DNA of 64,000 nt from positions 62,001 to 126,000 of the forward strand of contig NZ_RIAS01000010.1 in assembly GCF_003719335.1 (NCBI RefSeq), written 5' to 3'. The position numbers were made by a program, and so were the translations under genes. The notes below the pieces were generated by a model. The model was not told the DNA's origin, did no database searches, and saw nothing but the letters and a program-made list of their open reading frames with translations. Numbering within the stretch: position 1 is the first letter of the stretch; every line of letters starts with the position of its first letter. The stretch comes from Paenibacillus amylolyticus (GTDB lineage: Bacteria > Bacillota > Bacilli > Paenibacillales > Paenibacillaceae). This document shows positions 1 to 7,949 of the stretch, piece after piece.

Positions 1-910
1 CCACACCATGCGTGTTCTTGATGCAAGGCGGCATCACATGTGAACCCCCGATTCTGGCTCCAATCTCTCCGAAAACCACTTCGCCTTCCGGCGTGAGGAA
101 CAGCTCCGCATGGGTTACCGATTGATTGATGCCAAGCGCGGCGATGACTTGTCTATTGATGTCCTGGATACGCTGGATAAAATCCGCTTCTGTGTCTCTG
201 GGGAAGGTAATGCTAGCCGGAGGTTTCTGCTGCGTTGCGATATCCAAACAGTTGTAGAGGTACTGGGAAACGGAAGCAAATACCACTTCTCCCTTGCACA
301 CAATGGAGTCACAGTGGAACTCTGTCCCGTAAATGAACTCTTCAAGCAGATCTCTTTGCTGTTCTTGTCTTGTATGTTGCAGATAATGGAGGAGTTCCTC
401 CATGCTGGACAGCTTGAATGTGTTGATACTGCCGTAACCGCTGAGCGGCTTCACAATGATAGGGAACCCATATGTAGCGGAGAAACGAAGATAGTCCTGT
501 TGCTGGAGCGCAATGGCCGTTCTGGACGTGCGGATTCCGCGCTGATGCAACATTTGTTTCATAATCCACTTGTTCCGAACCGCCTCGGCCTGATTGCGCT
601 GCATGCCCGGAATGCCGAATTCGGAACGGAGTTGTCCGCCGATCTCAATGGCATTCTCACCCGGAGTTAACAAAGCAATGATGGAGTGAGATTGCAGAAT
701 ATGCTGGATATGTGCCCGGATGGCGTCCACAGATTCGAGATAATCTACGTACCTAATCTCATCAAAATAAGCTTCAAGCCGTTCGGGATGATGTAATTGA
801 TGGCGTTCAATAATCAGAATCTTTCGGCAGTCTGTATATTTGGTCAAGGGTTTCACGAAGTTTAAACCAAAGGGTAGCCTGAAATCAGATATGAATACGA
901 TCGTTTTCAT
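1..910 (-). CDS. ATP-grasp domain protein (3' part outside window)
   Basis: The minus-strand frame is open from an ATG at 910-908 to the window edge, so the C-terminus is missing. The start has a good ribosome site (AGGAGG, 914-919). The protein begins MKTIVFISDFRLPFG and carries ATP-grasp features: a lysine in the central fold (FPIIVKPLSGYGSINTF, about residue 133 on), a LLEEFIYGTEFHCDS segment, and a metal-binding FGEIGARIGGSH motif near residue 285. ATP-grasp enzymes join a carboxylate to an amine or thiol through an acyl phosphate. It diverges from a BacA-like gene at 1113; in bacilysin loci a BacA and an ATP-grasp ligase (BacD) occur together, so a dipeptide or amide ligase role is possible. 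That role is inference; the ATP-grasp fold is fairly secure. Confidence 0.8.
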   Translation of the reverse strand, partial: MKTIVFISDFRLPFGLNFVKPLTKYTDCRKILIIERHQLHHPERLEAYFDEIRYVDYLESVDAIRAHIQHILQSHSIIALLTPGENAIEIGGQLRSEFGIPGMQRNQAEAVRNKWIMKQMLHQRGIRTSRTAIALQQQDYLRFSATYGFPIIVKPLSGYGSINTFKLSSMEELLHYLQHTRQEQQRDLLEEFIYGTEFHCDSIVCKGEVVFASVSQYLYNCLDIATQQKPPASITFPRDTEADFIQRIQDINRQVIAALGINQSVTHAELFLTPEGEVVFGEIGARIGGSHVMPPCIKNTHGV

Positions 911-1043
911 ATATCCTCCTGGATAAAATTTGAAATAATGAATGGTTTTCACAATATTATAGCTCATTATTTTCAGTTTTCAATACATTTTTTGTAAAAT
1001 TTTATGCACAATTGTACATATTTTTGTTGCGTTGAAGTGTTAA

Positions 1044-1070
1044 TTGACAGCAGGAATTTTTTGGTATAGT
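1044..1070 (+). promoter_or_regulatory. Candidate sigma-A promoter for the BacA-like gene
   Basis: A consensus TTGACA (1044-1049) is followed by TATAGT (1065-1070). The spacer is only 15 bases, shorter than optimal. A partly symmetrical GGTATAGTATCGTACC overlaps the -10 and could bind a regulator. It lies about 43 bases upstream of the ATG at 1113. Confidence 0.45.
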
Positions 1071-1112
1071 ATCGTACCGAATTGGAAAATAAATGGGAGG
1101 TAATGGAGATAA

Positions 1113-1676
1113 ATGGATATAAATAAAGAGAAATATGCCATACTGGGCACATTGGGTGACGATGAAGGATTCTTGACTTGCAGCATGCATATTGCAAAAA
1201 AAATGGATAATTCTGATATGATTAAGCCATACCCCGAATTCGAAGCGGCCGCAGAAGACCTGAAATCCGGCGCGATTTCCTGTCTGCTGGTGCCTGGAGC
1301 GTATCCCAAGCTGAACAGCTTCATTATGGATTCAGATCTGGTCGTGTCCGAAAGTTTTGTAGAGAAAATCCCTGCACTGGTGCTGTCCGGCTTCCACGCC
1401 GCTTGCCCGGAGCAGATTGATACGATTTTTCATCATCCGGCAACGACATACTTGTTATCTGAACTGAATATTGCCTATAGAGAGAACAGCACAGTATCAT
1501 CCAACCCGGAAGCTTGCAGGCAGGTTATGCTGAATACAGAGACCTCCATTGCGCTCACGAACCAGCTCTGTGCGGATCATTACGGACTGGTAACGTATAA
1601 AGTGCTGCGTGAAGGCATTCAAATGCCATGGGTATGTTTTACGAAAAAACCACAGAGGGTGAATGCACTCGTATGA
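1113..1676 (+). CDS. BacA-like protein (prephenate decarboxylase / dehydratase-like fold)
   Basis: The 187-residue protein starts at an ATG behind GGGAGG and GGAGAT. It resembles, from memory, BacA of the bacilysin pathway: an N-terminal TLGDDEGF (BacA TLGPEGTS), a mid-protein VPGAYPKLNSFIM (BacA VPHAYDGIKHFYM), HPATTYLL, then SIALTNQLCADHYGL and MPWVCFTKK near the C-terminus (BacA DIALTNELARQKYGL and MSWSLFEK). BacA decarboxylates prephenate without aromatisation. The partners BacB, BacC and BacF are not visible here, so the substrate is unknown. It overlaps the next gene by ATGA, implying translational coupling. A prephenate-dehydratase-like protein of other function is the main alternative. 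Confidence 0.65.
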   Translation: MDINKEKYAILGTLGDDEGFLTCSMHIAKKMDNSDMIKPYPEFEAAAEDLKSGAISCLLVPGAYPKLNSFIMDSDLVVSESFVEKIPALVLSGFHAACPEQIDTIFHHPATTYLLSELNIAYRENSTVSSNPEACRQVMLNTETSIALTNQLCADHYGLVTYKVLREGIQMPWVCFTKKPQRVNALV

Positions 1677-2083
1677 AGAGAATCGCAATTATATTGGAAA
1701 AAAATCTGGAGCAGGGAGCCGCAGCCAACGTGGCAGCCCTGCTCATGGGACAAGCTGCCCTCAACGAACCGGGGTTATATGCGGATCAGCCTGTACGGGA
1801 TCAGAGCGGCATTCAGCATGCAGGAATCCGCTACAGCACCGTTATTCTGAAGGCGGGGGAGAATCAACTGGTCAATCTGGCCAAGACCTGTGCTGAGAAT
1901 CAGGACGGATTGAAACATCTTGTTTTTACACAGACAGGACAGTCCCTGAATAACGCTTTTGAACAATATGCAAGTGAAATTGCATCGATGACATTGGAGG
2001 CAGCCAAAGTCGTAGGTGTCATTGTATGGGGAGAAGACGAGTCCGTTCGGACGGCGACCAAGAAGTTCAGTGTGATGAAATAG
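1673..2083 (+). CDS. DUF2000 family protein
   Basis: The 136-residue start is the ATG at 1673, inside the ATGA overlap with the preceding stop; AGAGGGTG lies 12-19 bases upstream. An in-frame ATG at 1628 has no ribosome site. The N-terminus (MKRIAIILEKNLEQGAAANV), with a conserved G-x-AANxAA segment followed by a D-x-x-G-x-xHxGI motif (DQSGIQHAGI), matches my memory of the DUF2000 family, which has a peptidyl-tRNA-hydrolase-2-like fold and no assigned reaction. Coupled translation with the BacA-like gene suggests a shared process. No signal peptide or membrane segment is seen. Confidence 0.6.
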   Translation: MKRIAIILEKNLEQGAAANVAALLMGQAALNEPGLYADQPVRDQSGIQHAGIRYSTVILKAGENQLVNLAKTCAENQDGLKHLVFTQTGQSLNNAFEQYASEIASMTLEAAKVVGVIVWGEDESVRTATKKFSVMK

Positions 2084-2257
2084 TGTAATGAAATAAGGCA
2101 GGTTTGGGGATACGCTTTTAAGAAGGATAAGCTAGGTTACAGCATTCAGCATTGTGGCGGCTGACAGAATAGAGTAGCGGATAATAGCACAGCGGATAAC
2201 AGCGCAGAACTGGGCAGAACAGAATGGTTTGTACGCGCGGGGTACGGACATAACAAT

Positions 2258-2294
2258 AAGGTCAGAGGCTATCTTATGGATGGCCTCTGACCTT
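2258..2294. terminator. Bidirectional Rho-independent terminator
   Basis: AAGGTCAGAGGC (2258-2269) pairs with GCCTCTGACCTT (2283-2294). It sits between the converging DUF2000 and MFS genes and probably serves both. The U-tracts are weak. The rest of 2084-2325 holds no gene I can support. Confidence 0.6.
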
Positions 2295-2325
2295 ATCTTG
2301 TATAGAGCGTTTTTTTAGATGAAGG

Positions 2326-3546
2326 TTATGTGCGGCTTACAGCCGAGATCTTTTTCTCCGTAAAGTAGTATAGCAGCGCGAGCAGGGGCATGATCAGACC
2401 AATGAGTGTCGTGAGGCTCCAGCCGCCATGGGCATATGACCAACTTCCAAGTGAAGAACCGATGGCACCACCAATGAAGAAAATGGACATGAACAGACCA
2501 TTCACCCGCCCCCTTGCTTCGTTAGCCAGGGAATAGATCACCCGCTGACCGAGCACCAGATTGCCCGAAACAGCCATATCCAGGGTGATGGCGACGACGA
2601 CCAGCAGAATTAATGAAGCTGTGGAATGGCTCTGGAACAGATAGGCTAGACCAAAGGAAGCTATAGCAATAACCATAGCGGCTCCGGTGAGCACCCGGGT
2701 AAAACCGCGATCTGCCCATCTCCCCGCGATCGGAGCGGCGATTGCACCGCCTACCCCAGCCAGAGCGAACCAGGCAATGCCCTGCTGGGACAGGCCGAAG
2801 TCGTCTGCAAGCCGGAGCGGCACCGTTGTCCAGAACAGGCTGAATGCACCGAACAAGCTGGCCTGATAGAATGCCCGCCGCCGCAGCATAGGCAGGGTAC
2901 GAAGCAGTGTGCCAAGGGAGATAATCAACTGTCCATAAGTCAGGTTTGGTTCAGGCTGACGGGCTGGAAGTGCACGTGACAAGAGCAGCATGAGCAAGGC
3001 GATCACCACGGCCGAGAAAGCAAACACCGCCTGCCAACCCATAGCACTGGTGATAAAGCTGGCGACAGGGCGTGCGAGCATAATGCCGAGCAGCAGTCCG
3101 CTCATGACATTGCCGACGACCTGCCCACGCTGTTCTTCGGAAGTCAGGTACGTGGCATAGGGTACGAGAATCTGTGCAACGACAGAACCAATGCCGATGA
3201 GTAGTGAAGCCGTCAGAAAGAGGAAAGCACTGGTGGAGAAGGTGGCTGTGATCAGCGCTAGCACGAGTACGACAAGAAATAGCACCATCAAACGGCGATT
3301 CTCGATAATGTCGCTGAGCGGTACGATGAACAGCAGACCAATGACATATCCGATCTGTGTCAGTGTCACGATTAATCCAGCTGCGGCAGACGAGAGACCT
3401 GTGGTGGTGCTGATTGGCCCAAGAACCGTCTGAGCATAATACAGGTTAGCTACAATCAAACCACAGGAAGCGGCGAGCAGGAAAATAATCCAGGCAGGCA
3501 CGGTAGCCTGAGTCTGGCGTGCACCTTGTTTCTGTTTCGTGTTCAT
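2326..3546 (-). CDS. MFS transporter (DHA1-type exporter, 12 TM)
   Basis: The start chosen is the ATG at 3546, behind GGAGGTCGA (3551-3559), five codons inside the longest frame; this gives 406 residues. The sequence is hydrophobic with about twelve membrane segments. It shows the MFS loop 2-3 signature as PLSDIIENRRLM and a mirrored loop 8-9 element GRWADRGFTR. It belongs to the drug/metabolite exporter type of MFS by general appearance; the substrate cannot be read. The divergent TetR gene at 3831 and repeated candidate operators between them suggest substrate-induced expression. Proximity to the BacA-like/ATP-grasp pair leaves open that it exports their product. Confidence 0.82.
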   Translation of the reverse strand: MNTKQKQGARQTQATVPAWIIFLLAASCGLIVANLYYAQTVLGPISTTTGLSSAAAGLIVTLTQIGYVIGLLFIVPLSDIIENRRLMVLFLVVLVLALITATFSTSAFLFLTASLLIGIGSVVAQILVPYATYLTSEEQRGQVVGNVMSGLLLGIMLARPVASFITSAMGWQAVFAFSAVVIALLMLLLSRALPARQPEPNLTYGQLIISLGTLLRTLPMLRRRAFYQASLFGAFSLFWTTVPLRLADDFGLSQQGIAWFALAGVGGAIAAPIAGRWADRGFTRVLTGAAMVIAIASFGLAYLFQSHSTASLILLVVVAITLDMAVSGNLVLGQRVIYSLANEARGRVNGLFMSIFFIGGAIGSSLGSWSYAHGGWSLTTLIGLIMPLLALLYYFTEKKISAVSRT

Positions 3547-3619
3547 AAGATCGACCTCCAATAAAAGTTTATGATGATTCAGTTGACATTTGTATCGCGA
3601 ATTACGGATGGGATGAAAT

Positions 3620-3672
3620 AATGAACGTTCCGTTTACTAATTACACCTAAATAATATACGATACGTTTGGTA
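3620..3672. promoter_or_regulatory. Two candidate TetR operator copies (MFS side)
   Basis: GAACGTTCCGTTTA (3623-3636) and TATACGATACGTTTGG (3655-3670) are related. The second, read on the other strand, contains AACGTATCGT, the core of the copy at 3782-3795. They lie upstream of the minus-strand MFS start. Confidence 0.45.
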
Positions 3673-3775
3673 TTGTAAATAGGCAATTACAGAACAAAGT
3701 GATTTCACATAAAGAAGACGGAAATATAATGACATTGCCGGGAGCTTAAAAATGTATATTGACGCTTCATTTTAG

Positions 3776-3796
3776 TATAATGAACGTATCGTTTTT
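3776..3796. promoter_or_regulatory. TetR-side -10 overlapping a third operator copy
   Basis: TATAAT (3776-3781) is directly followed by GAACGTATCGTTTT. A repressor bound here would cover the start of transcription of the TetR gene, the usual autoregulation layout. Confidence 0.45.
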
Positions 3797-3830
3797 TATT
3801 ACATAGATGATGACAATGGAGGGGTCTGCA

Positions 3831-4412
3831 ATGACTGCAAAAAGAGGACGTCCCCGCAACATGGAAACCCAGAATGCCATTCTTGCGGCAGCCTATGAAC
3901 TGCTGCTTGAGGATGGGTTCGCTGCGGTGACAATCGAGAAGATTGCCGAACGTGCACAGGTAAGCAAAGCAACGATCTACAAATGGTGGCCAAGCAAAGG
4001 CGCTGTTATGCTGGACGGGTATATGTCGGCGTTAACGGCCAGGTTGCCTGTGCCGGATACGGGGGCAGTATATGAGGATTTGCGTGCTCATGCAGGGAAC
4101 CTGGTTCAATTTTTGACAAGTGCCGAAGGGAAAGTCATTACACAGATTATCGGAGAGGGGCAGTCTGATCCCACCCTTGCGGAAGAATACCGAAGCAGAT
4201 ATATTCAGCCGCGCCGCCGTGAAGCATGGGGCATTCTGGAGAAAGGTGTGGCACGTGGCGAGTTGAAGCAGGGACTGGATATTGGACTGTATATCGACAT
4301 GATCTATGGGCCAGTGTTCTACCGGATGCTGGTCACGGGTGAGCCGATGGATGATACGTTTGTGGAGCTGCTGCTAGGCGCGGTATTCAAAGGCATTGGG
4401 TCTGAGGTATAG
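3831..4412 (+). CDS. TetR/AcrR family transcriptional regulator
   Basis: The start is the ATG at 3831 behind GGAGGGG; an in-frame ATG at 3807 lacks a ribosome site. The 193-residue product opens MTAKRGRPRNMETQNAIL, followed by the classic TetR helix-turn-helix (FAAVTIEKIAERAQVSKATI, then YKWWPSKGAVM, residues about 32-62). The C-terminal half is the helical ligand and dimer domain. It is divergent from the MFS gene, with three related candidate operators in the gap, so it most likely represses itself and the exporter until a ligand binds. The ligand is unknown. Confidence 0.88.
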   Translation: MTAKRGRPRNMETQNAILAAAYELLLEDGFAAVTIEKIAERAQVSKATIYKWWPSKGAVMLDGYMSALTARLPVPDTGAVYEDLRAHAGNLVQFLTSAEGKVITQIIGEGQSDPTLAEEYRSRYIQPRRREAWGILEKGVARGELKQGLDIGLYIDMIYGPVFYRMLVTGEPMDDTFVELLLGAVFKGIGSEV

Positions 4413-4823
4413 CAAAAATTGCAGCAGCATGTGATAAGTGAAGGAAGAGAAGAAGAGGAAGAGGGCAATACGGAGGCATTCCGAATTACCCGGGAAGCGG
4501 TTATGTGTTGCAGGGCGAAGTTATTATACCTGAAAGATCGGGGAGATGGCAGAGGGCCATGTGTCAGTTGGTTTGGGGACGAAGGAAACTTCGTGCTCGG
4601 TCAACAGGGGAGGATCATTCCACACTGAACTTGGCAGTTCGCGTCTGTCCGTGTTGTATAATCTTATGGAAATAGTAGGATATTGAAGTTGGAATAACTG
4701 TATCATGTTCCTGTCCATCCTTCTAATGGATTTTTTCTATAAGCAATTCGGGGCGAAGGCAAGCTGGAGATGTAGAAGTTCTTGTGCTTGCATAAAAATG
4801 TAAATTTATTGCCACGATTGTTA
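4413..4823. other. Intergenic stretch without a supported gene
   Basis: A 69-codon open frame (4419-4628) has no ribosome site and a low-complexity, charged start; I do not call it. The stretch marks the change from ordinary DNA to the A+T-rich receptor island. Confidence 0.5.
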
Positions 4824-4852
4824 TTGACCACTGTAAAATTTAGGATTAAAAT
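4824..4852 (+). promoter_or_regulatory. Promoter of the first Alo-type receptor
   Basis: TTGACC (4824-4829) and TAAAAT (4847-4852) are separated by exactly 17 bases. Nearly the whole element recurs at 6463-6491 before the second receptor, including TGTAAAAT in the spacer and AGGAT before the -10. Confidence 0.75.
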
Positions 4853-4906
4853 TGGTCTAATCATATAAATTCAAATTTCTGGATTTTAATTGTGGAGGTG
4901 GGATAC

Positions 4907-6292
4907 ATGGAACCTGCAACTACGATACGCTCAACGATTGAGGATTACATCAGGAAACAGGGATATACCCTTCAATATTTTGCAGATATATCGGGAGTGA
5001 ACGCTGGGACGCTTAGCGCCATTATTAAGGGAACACGCCCCATCGCCATGGCGCAGCTTGATCTGATTACCCAGGGCATGAATCTGGAGGAAGGCTATTT
5101 CTACGAGACGTATGGTGGGGAGTGCTTCGTAGAGTCGGCTCCACACTGGCGAAGGCTTGAGCCTTTCCTGCAAAGATGTGCAGAATTGGACAAGCTGGAC
5201 TGCATCCAGCGGGTGATCCAACAAGTAACGGACGATCGCTCCTATATCTCCGAACTGTTCGAGATGGCCGAAGGTATGCTGGAGCGCGGTCAGCAACAAG
5301 CTGCCCGCATGTTATATGAATGTGTAGCGGAGTGCGAGAAATACCAGCATTCCGAGCGCTTGGCCCTCTGCCAGTACCGCATCTTCACCCTCTCGCTCGG
5401 CCAGAATCAACATGATAACCTCCGTGCCGCCGTGCACTTCGAGCCGTATATTAATCGGCTGGATGAAGAGAGGCAACTGGATGCGATTAAGGATTTGGCG
5501 AATACGTATCTGGCCTTGAAGTATTGGGACAAGGTATTTGATCTGTCTGAAGAATTAGATCAGAAAACGAAAATCTTGCAAGCATATACAAAGAAAAAAA
5601 TAGACAAAAGTGATAGACTCACTGCCTATCCTTTGTTCGTATATAGAGCTTATTCCAATTTGCTTAAATCAATGGCATGTGAAAGGCAGGGACGTTATGA
5701 AGAGGCTCTGCTCTATACAGAACTCTATGCCAAGCTTGCTAAAGTCTCTGAACCGGATGAAGAAGATCAGATCTACATTGACAAATTTGCCGGTTGGACA
5801 GAAGCTAACACTTATTTATATAAATTAATGATAGGTGATTTCAGAGTTTTACCTGCTTACGTAGAATTTATTGAACAAAATGAAGAGGAAATTTTACCTG
5901 CATTAATTAATATTTTAGAAGCAGCTAATAAGTTTGAACAAAATGTTGATGAGACTTTGTATAAATTTAGCGACCGCATTAACTCCGAAATTAACCATTC
6001 AAAAGGATATACAGAACAGATAAAGAGTGAGATGTATGCTACATTTTTACTAGAACGTTCTCTATATCACTTGAATCGTCATGAATATCGCGAGGGTTTG
6101 AAGCAACTTATGGACTGTCTATGGGAGTCTGTAAGATTAAATAATCAAACGGATATTATTCATTGTATTTCTTTATATGAGAAATACAAAAACATGGGCA
6201 ACACTGAAATCGAGCATCAATACAAACTTATAATGATGGAGGTTCAGAAATCTTATGAAAAAAAAGAAAATCTTATATGTAATCTTGCTTAG
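4907..6292 (+). CDS. HTH-TPR peptide receptor/regulator, RRNPP (Alo/AimR-like), copy 1
   Basis: The start is the ATG at 4907 behind GGAGGTG (4892-4898); the product has 461 residues. Residues about 5-60 form an XRE-type helix-turn-helix (LQYFADISGVNAGTLSAIIK), and the rest is helical and TPR-like, with a conserved HSERLALCQYRIF block. This is the architecture of RRNPP regulators that bind a re-imported peptide and switch DNA binding. From memory it fits the AimR-like Alo receptors described in Paenibacillus polymyxa. A small secreted-peptide gene (6255) overlaps its 3' end, the usual receptor-signal arrangement. The first 600 bases are clearly richer in G+C than the last 750, suggesting a recombinant gene. 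Confidence 0.82.
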   Translation: MEPATTIRSTIEDYIRKQGYTLQYFADISGVNAGTLSAIIKGTRPIAMAQLDLITQGMNLEEGYFYETYGGECFVESAPHWRRLEPFLQRCAELDKLDCIQRVIQQVTDDRSYISELFEMAEGMLERGQQQAARMLYECVAECEKYQHSERLALCQYRIFTLSLGQNQHDNLRAAVHFEPYINRLDEERQLDAIKDLANTYLALKYWDKVFDLSEELDQKTKILQAYTKKKIDKSDRLTAYPLFVYRAYSNLLKSMACERQGRYEEALLYTELYAKLAKVSEPDEEDQIYIDKFAGWTEANTYLYKLMIGDFRVLPAYVEFIEQNEEEILPALINILEAANKFEQNVDETLYKFSDRINSEINHSKGYTEQIKSEMYATFLLERSLYHLNRHEYREGLKQLMDCLWESVRLNNQTDIIHCISLYEKYKNMGNTEIEHQYKLIMMEVQKSYEKKENLICNLA

Positions 6293-6386
6293 CTTTATGA
6301 TTATTAGTTTGGGTGAAATGGGGAATTTTGATAGTGATGTAATTATAAAAATGTTAGCTCATCATCATGGTGGAGGAAGTCTATAA
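6255..6386 (+). CDS. Secreted signalling-peptide precursor (Alo/Phr-like), 43 aa
   Basis: The ATG at 6255 follows a ribosome site (GGAGG, 6238-6242), with 38 bases of the frame inside the receptor gene. The product starts MKKKKILYVILLSFMIISLG: lysine-rich n-region, hydrophobic core, then a polar tail ending MLAHHHGGGSL. This has the build of Phr/AimP/AloP precursors: export, extracellular trimming of the C-terminus, re-import by an oligopeptide permease, and binding to the receptor encoded just upstream. The mature signal should be a 5-8 residue piece around HHHGGG(SL); the exact ends are not readable. The overlap, ribosome site and signal peptide together make chance unlikely. Confidence 0.8.
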   Translation: MKKKKILYVILLSFMIISLGEMGNFDSDVIIKMLAHHHGGGSL

Positions 6387-6415
6387 CGCCATAGATATAT
6401 TAATTTGTCAATGAG

Positions 6416-6449
6416 GTTTACTTTCAAGTATTGAGAGTAAGCTTTTTTT
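6416..6449 (+). terminator. Rho-independent terminator after the receptor-peptide pair
   Basis: GTTTACTTTC (6416-6425) pairs with GAGAGTAAGC (6433-6442), with some G-U pairs, followed by seven T. It closes the first receptor-peptide unit. Confidence 0.65.
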
Positions 6450-6462
6450 GTATTTTCATAGA

Positions 6463-6491
6463 TTGACCAATGTAAAATACAGGATTAAAAT
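6463..6491 (+). promoter_or_regulatory. Promoter of the second Alo-type receptor
   Basis: TTGACC (6463-6468), a 17-base spacer and TAAAAT (6486-6491), almost a copy of the element at 4824-4852. The second and third receptors appear to share it, because only about 30 bases lie between them. Confidence 0.75.
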
Positions 6492-6546
6492 AACATTTAT
6501 TATATGTTATTGAATTATAAGTGATTTAGGTAATGGAGGTGAAATC

Positions 6547-7917
6547 GTGGAAGCGGTACCTACGATAACAATACATATTGAGAAATACATAAGAGAGAAC
6601 GTTCTCAAGTTGCAGCACTTTTCCGATATTACTGGGATTAATGTTGGGACAATAAGTGCCATTCTTAAAGGTAGCAGACCGATGTCTATGAACCAACTGA
6701 ATCAGATCACTTCTGCAATGGGATTAGAAAAGGGTTATTTTTATGAAACTTACGGAGTAGAATCCTTCATTGAATCATCGCCTCACTGGAGACGTTTGGA
6801 ACCATACCTACACGAGTGTGCTGAATTAGGTGAATTGCACTGTATACAACAAGTAATTACTCATGTAACGGATGATCGATCCTACATAGAAGAGTTATTT
6901 GATGTAGCTGAGAGCTTTTTTGCTAAAGGGTTAAAAGAAGCAGCTCTTATTCTGTATGAATGTGTTGCAGACTGTGAGAAATATCAACACTCAGAGCGGT
7001 TGGCCCTTTGCCAGTACCGTATTTTCCTGCTTCAGAAAACATTGAATAAACTCATTAACCTGAATGCAGCAATAAAGTTTGAATCCTATATTGATAAATT
7101 GAATGAGGAAATGCAATTGGATGCGCTTAAAGATTTAGCTAACCTGTATAGCACAATGAATCTATGGGATAAGGTTTTTGAGCTGGCTGAGGAGTCAATT
7201 CGAAGAACTGACTTACAAATTCATCTTCAATCCTTGAGCCGGAAAAGGAAAACTAGAGTTGCCTTTTATCCTCTATTTACTTATAAAGCGTATGCTAATC
7301 TGCTCATGGCAAATGTATCTGAAGAACGTAAGCAATACAAACAAGCTTTGAAGTACACAGATGTTTATGAGGATATTGTGGATGGAATTAAAAACCCGAC
7401 AGAGGAAGAACAAGAATTGATAGAGCGATTCAAGGGCTGGGCTGAAGGGAATCGATATTTATACAAGATACTATCTGGTGATTTCGAATTATTATATCGT
7501 TATTTGGATTACCTAGATATTAATCATGCCGAAATTTTAACAGTACTCACGTATATTATACAGGCGGCAAATCAGTATTCTTACAATATTGACTATACAT
7601 TGAATAGATTCCAAAATCACATTGATCAAATTAAAGAAGAAAGCTATGTACAAGGATTATATAACGAACAGGCAACAAATTTTAAGTATATACGCTTATT
7701 CTACGAACTAGCAAAATACAGATTAAATCAAAGCCAGTTTGAACAGGGAATAGAACATCTAATTACTAGTTTGGAACGTTCCTCCTCATGTAATGAAGAT
7801 CTAATGTGTATCAAATGCATTGACTTATATGGAAAATACAGAAACCACGCCAGTAAGACCCAGGAAGAGCAGTATACAAAACTAATAGATAAGTTAAGTG
7901 TACCAACTTTTCAATAG
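6547..7917 (+). CDS. HTH-TPR peptide receptor/regulator (Alo-like), copy 2
   Basis: The 456-residue protein starts at a GTG (6547) behind GGAGGTG. It shares the plan of copy 1: helix-turn-helix in residues about 5-60 (LQHFSDITGINVGTISAILK), the conserved ESSPHWRRLEPYL and HSERLALCQYRIF blocks, and a helical TPR-like C-terminal half. The C-terminus (KLSVPTFQ) is like copy 3 rather than copy 1. No signal-peptide-like small gene overlaps its 3' end, so it is an orphan receptor, uses another peptide, or has lost its partner. Base composition is uniformly A+T-rich. It is probably co-transcribed with copy 3. Confidence 0.8.
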   Translation: MEAVPTITIHIEKYIRENVLKLQHFSDITGINVGTISAILKGSRPMSMNQLNQITSAMGLEKGYFYETYGVESFIESSPHWRRLEPYLHECAELGELHCIQQVITHVTDDRSYIEELFDVAESFFAKGLKEAALILYECVADCEKYQHSERLALCQYRIFLLQKTLNKLINLNAAIKFESYIDKLNEEMQLDALKDLANLYSTMNLWDKVFELAEESIRRTDLQIHLQSLSRKRKTRVAFYPLFTYKAYANLLMANVSEERKQYKQALKYTDVYEDIVDGIKNPTEEEQELIERFKGWAEGNRYLYKILSGDFELLYRYLDYLDINHAEILTVLTYIIQAANQYSYNIDYTLNRFQNHIDQIKEESYVQGLYNEQATNFKYIRLFYELAKYRLNQSQFEQGIEHLITSLERSSSCNEDLMCIKCIDLYGKYRNHASKTQEEQYTKLIDKLSVPTFQ

Positions 7918-7949
7918 TAAAACATCTGGGGAGGAGGATGAAGACAATG

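Noticed and set aside
110-670. 186-codon plus-strand frame at the left edge
   Set aside because: It is the opposite-strand shadow of the ATP-grasp gene, which has clear family motifs and a ribosome site.
4419-4628. 69-codon open frame after the TetR gene
   Set aside because: No ribosome site, acidic low-complexity start (EGREEEEEGN) and no recognisable domain; probably chance.
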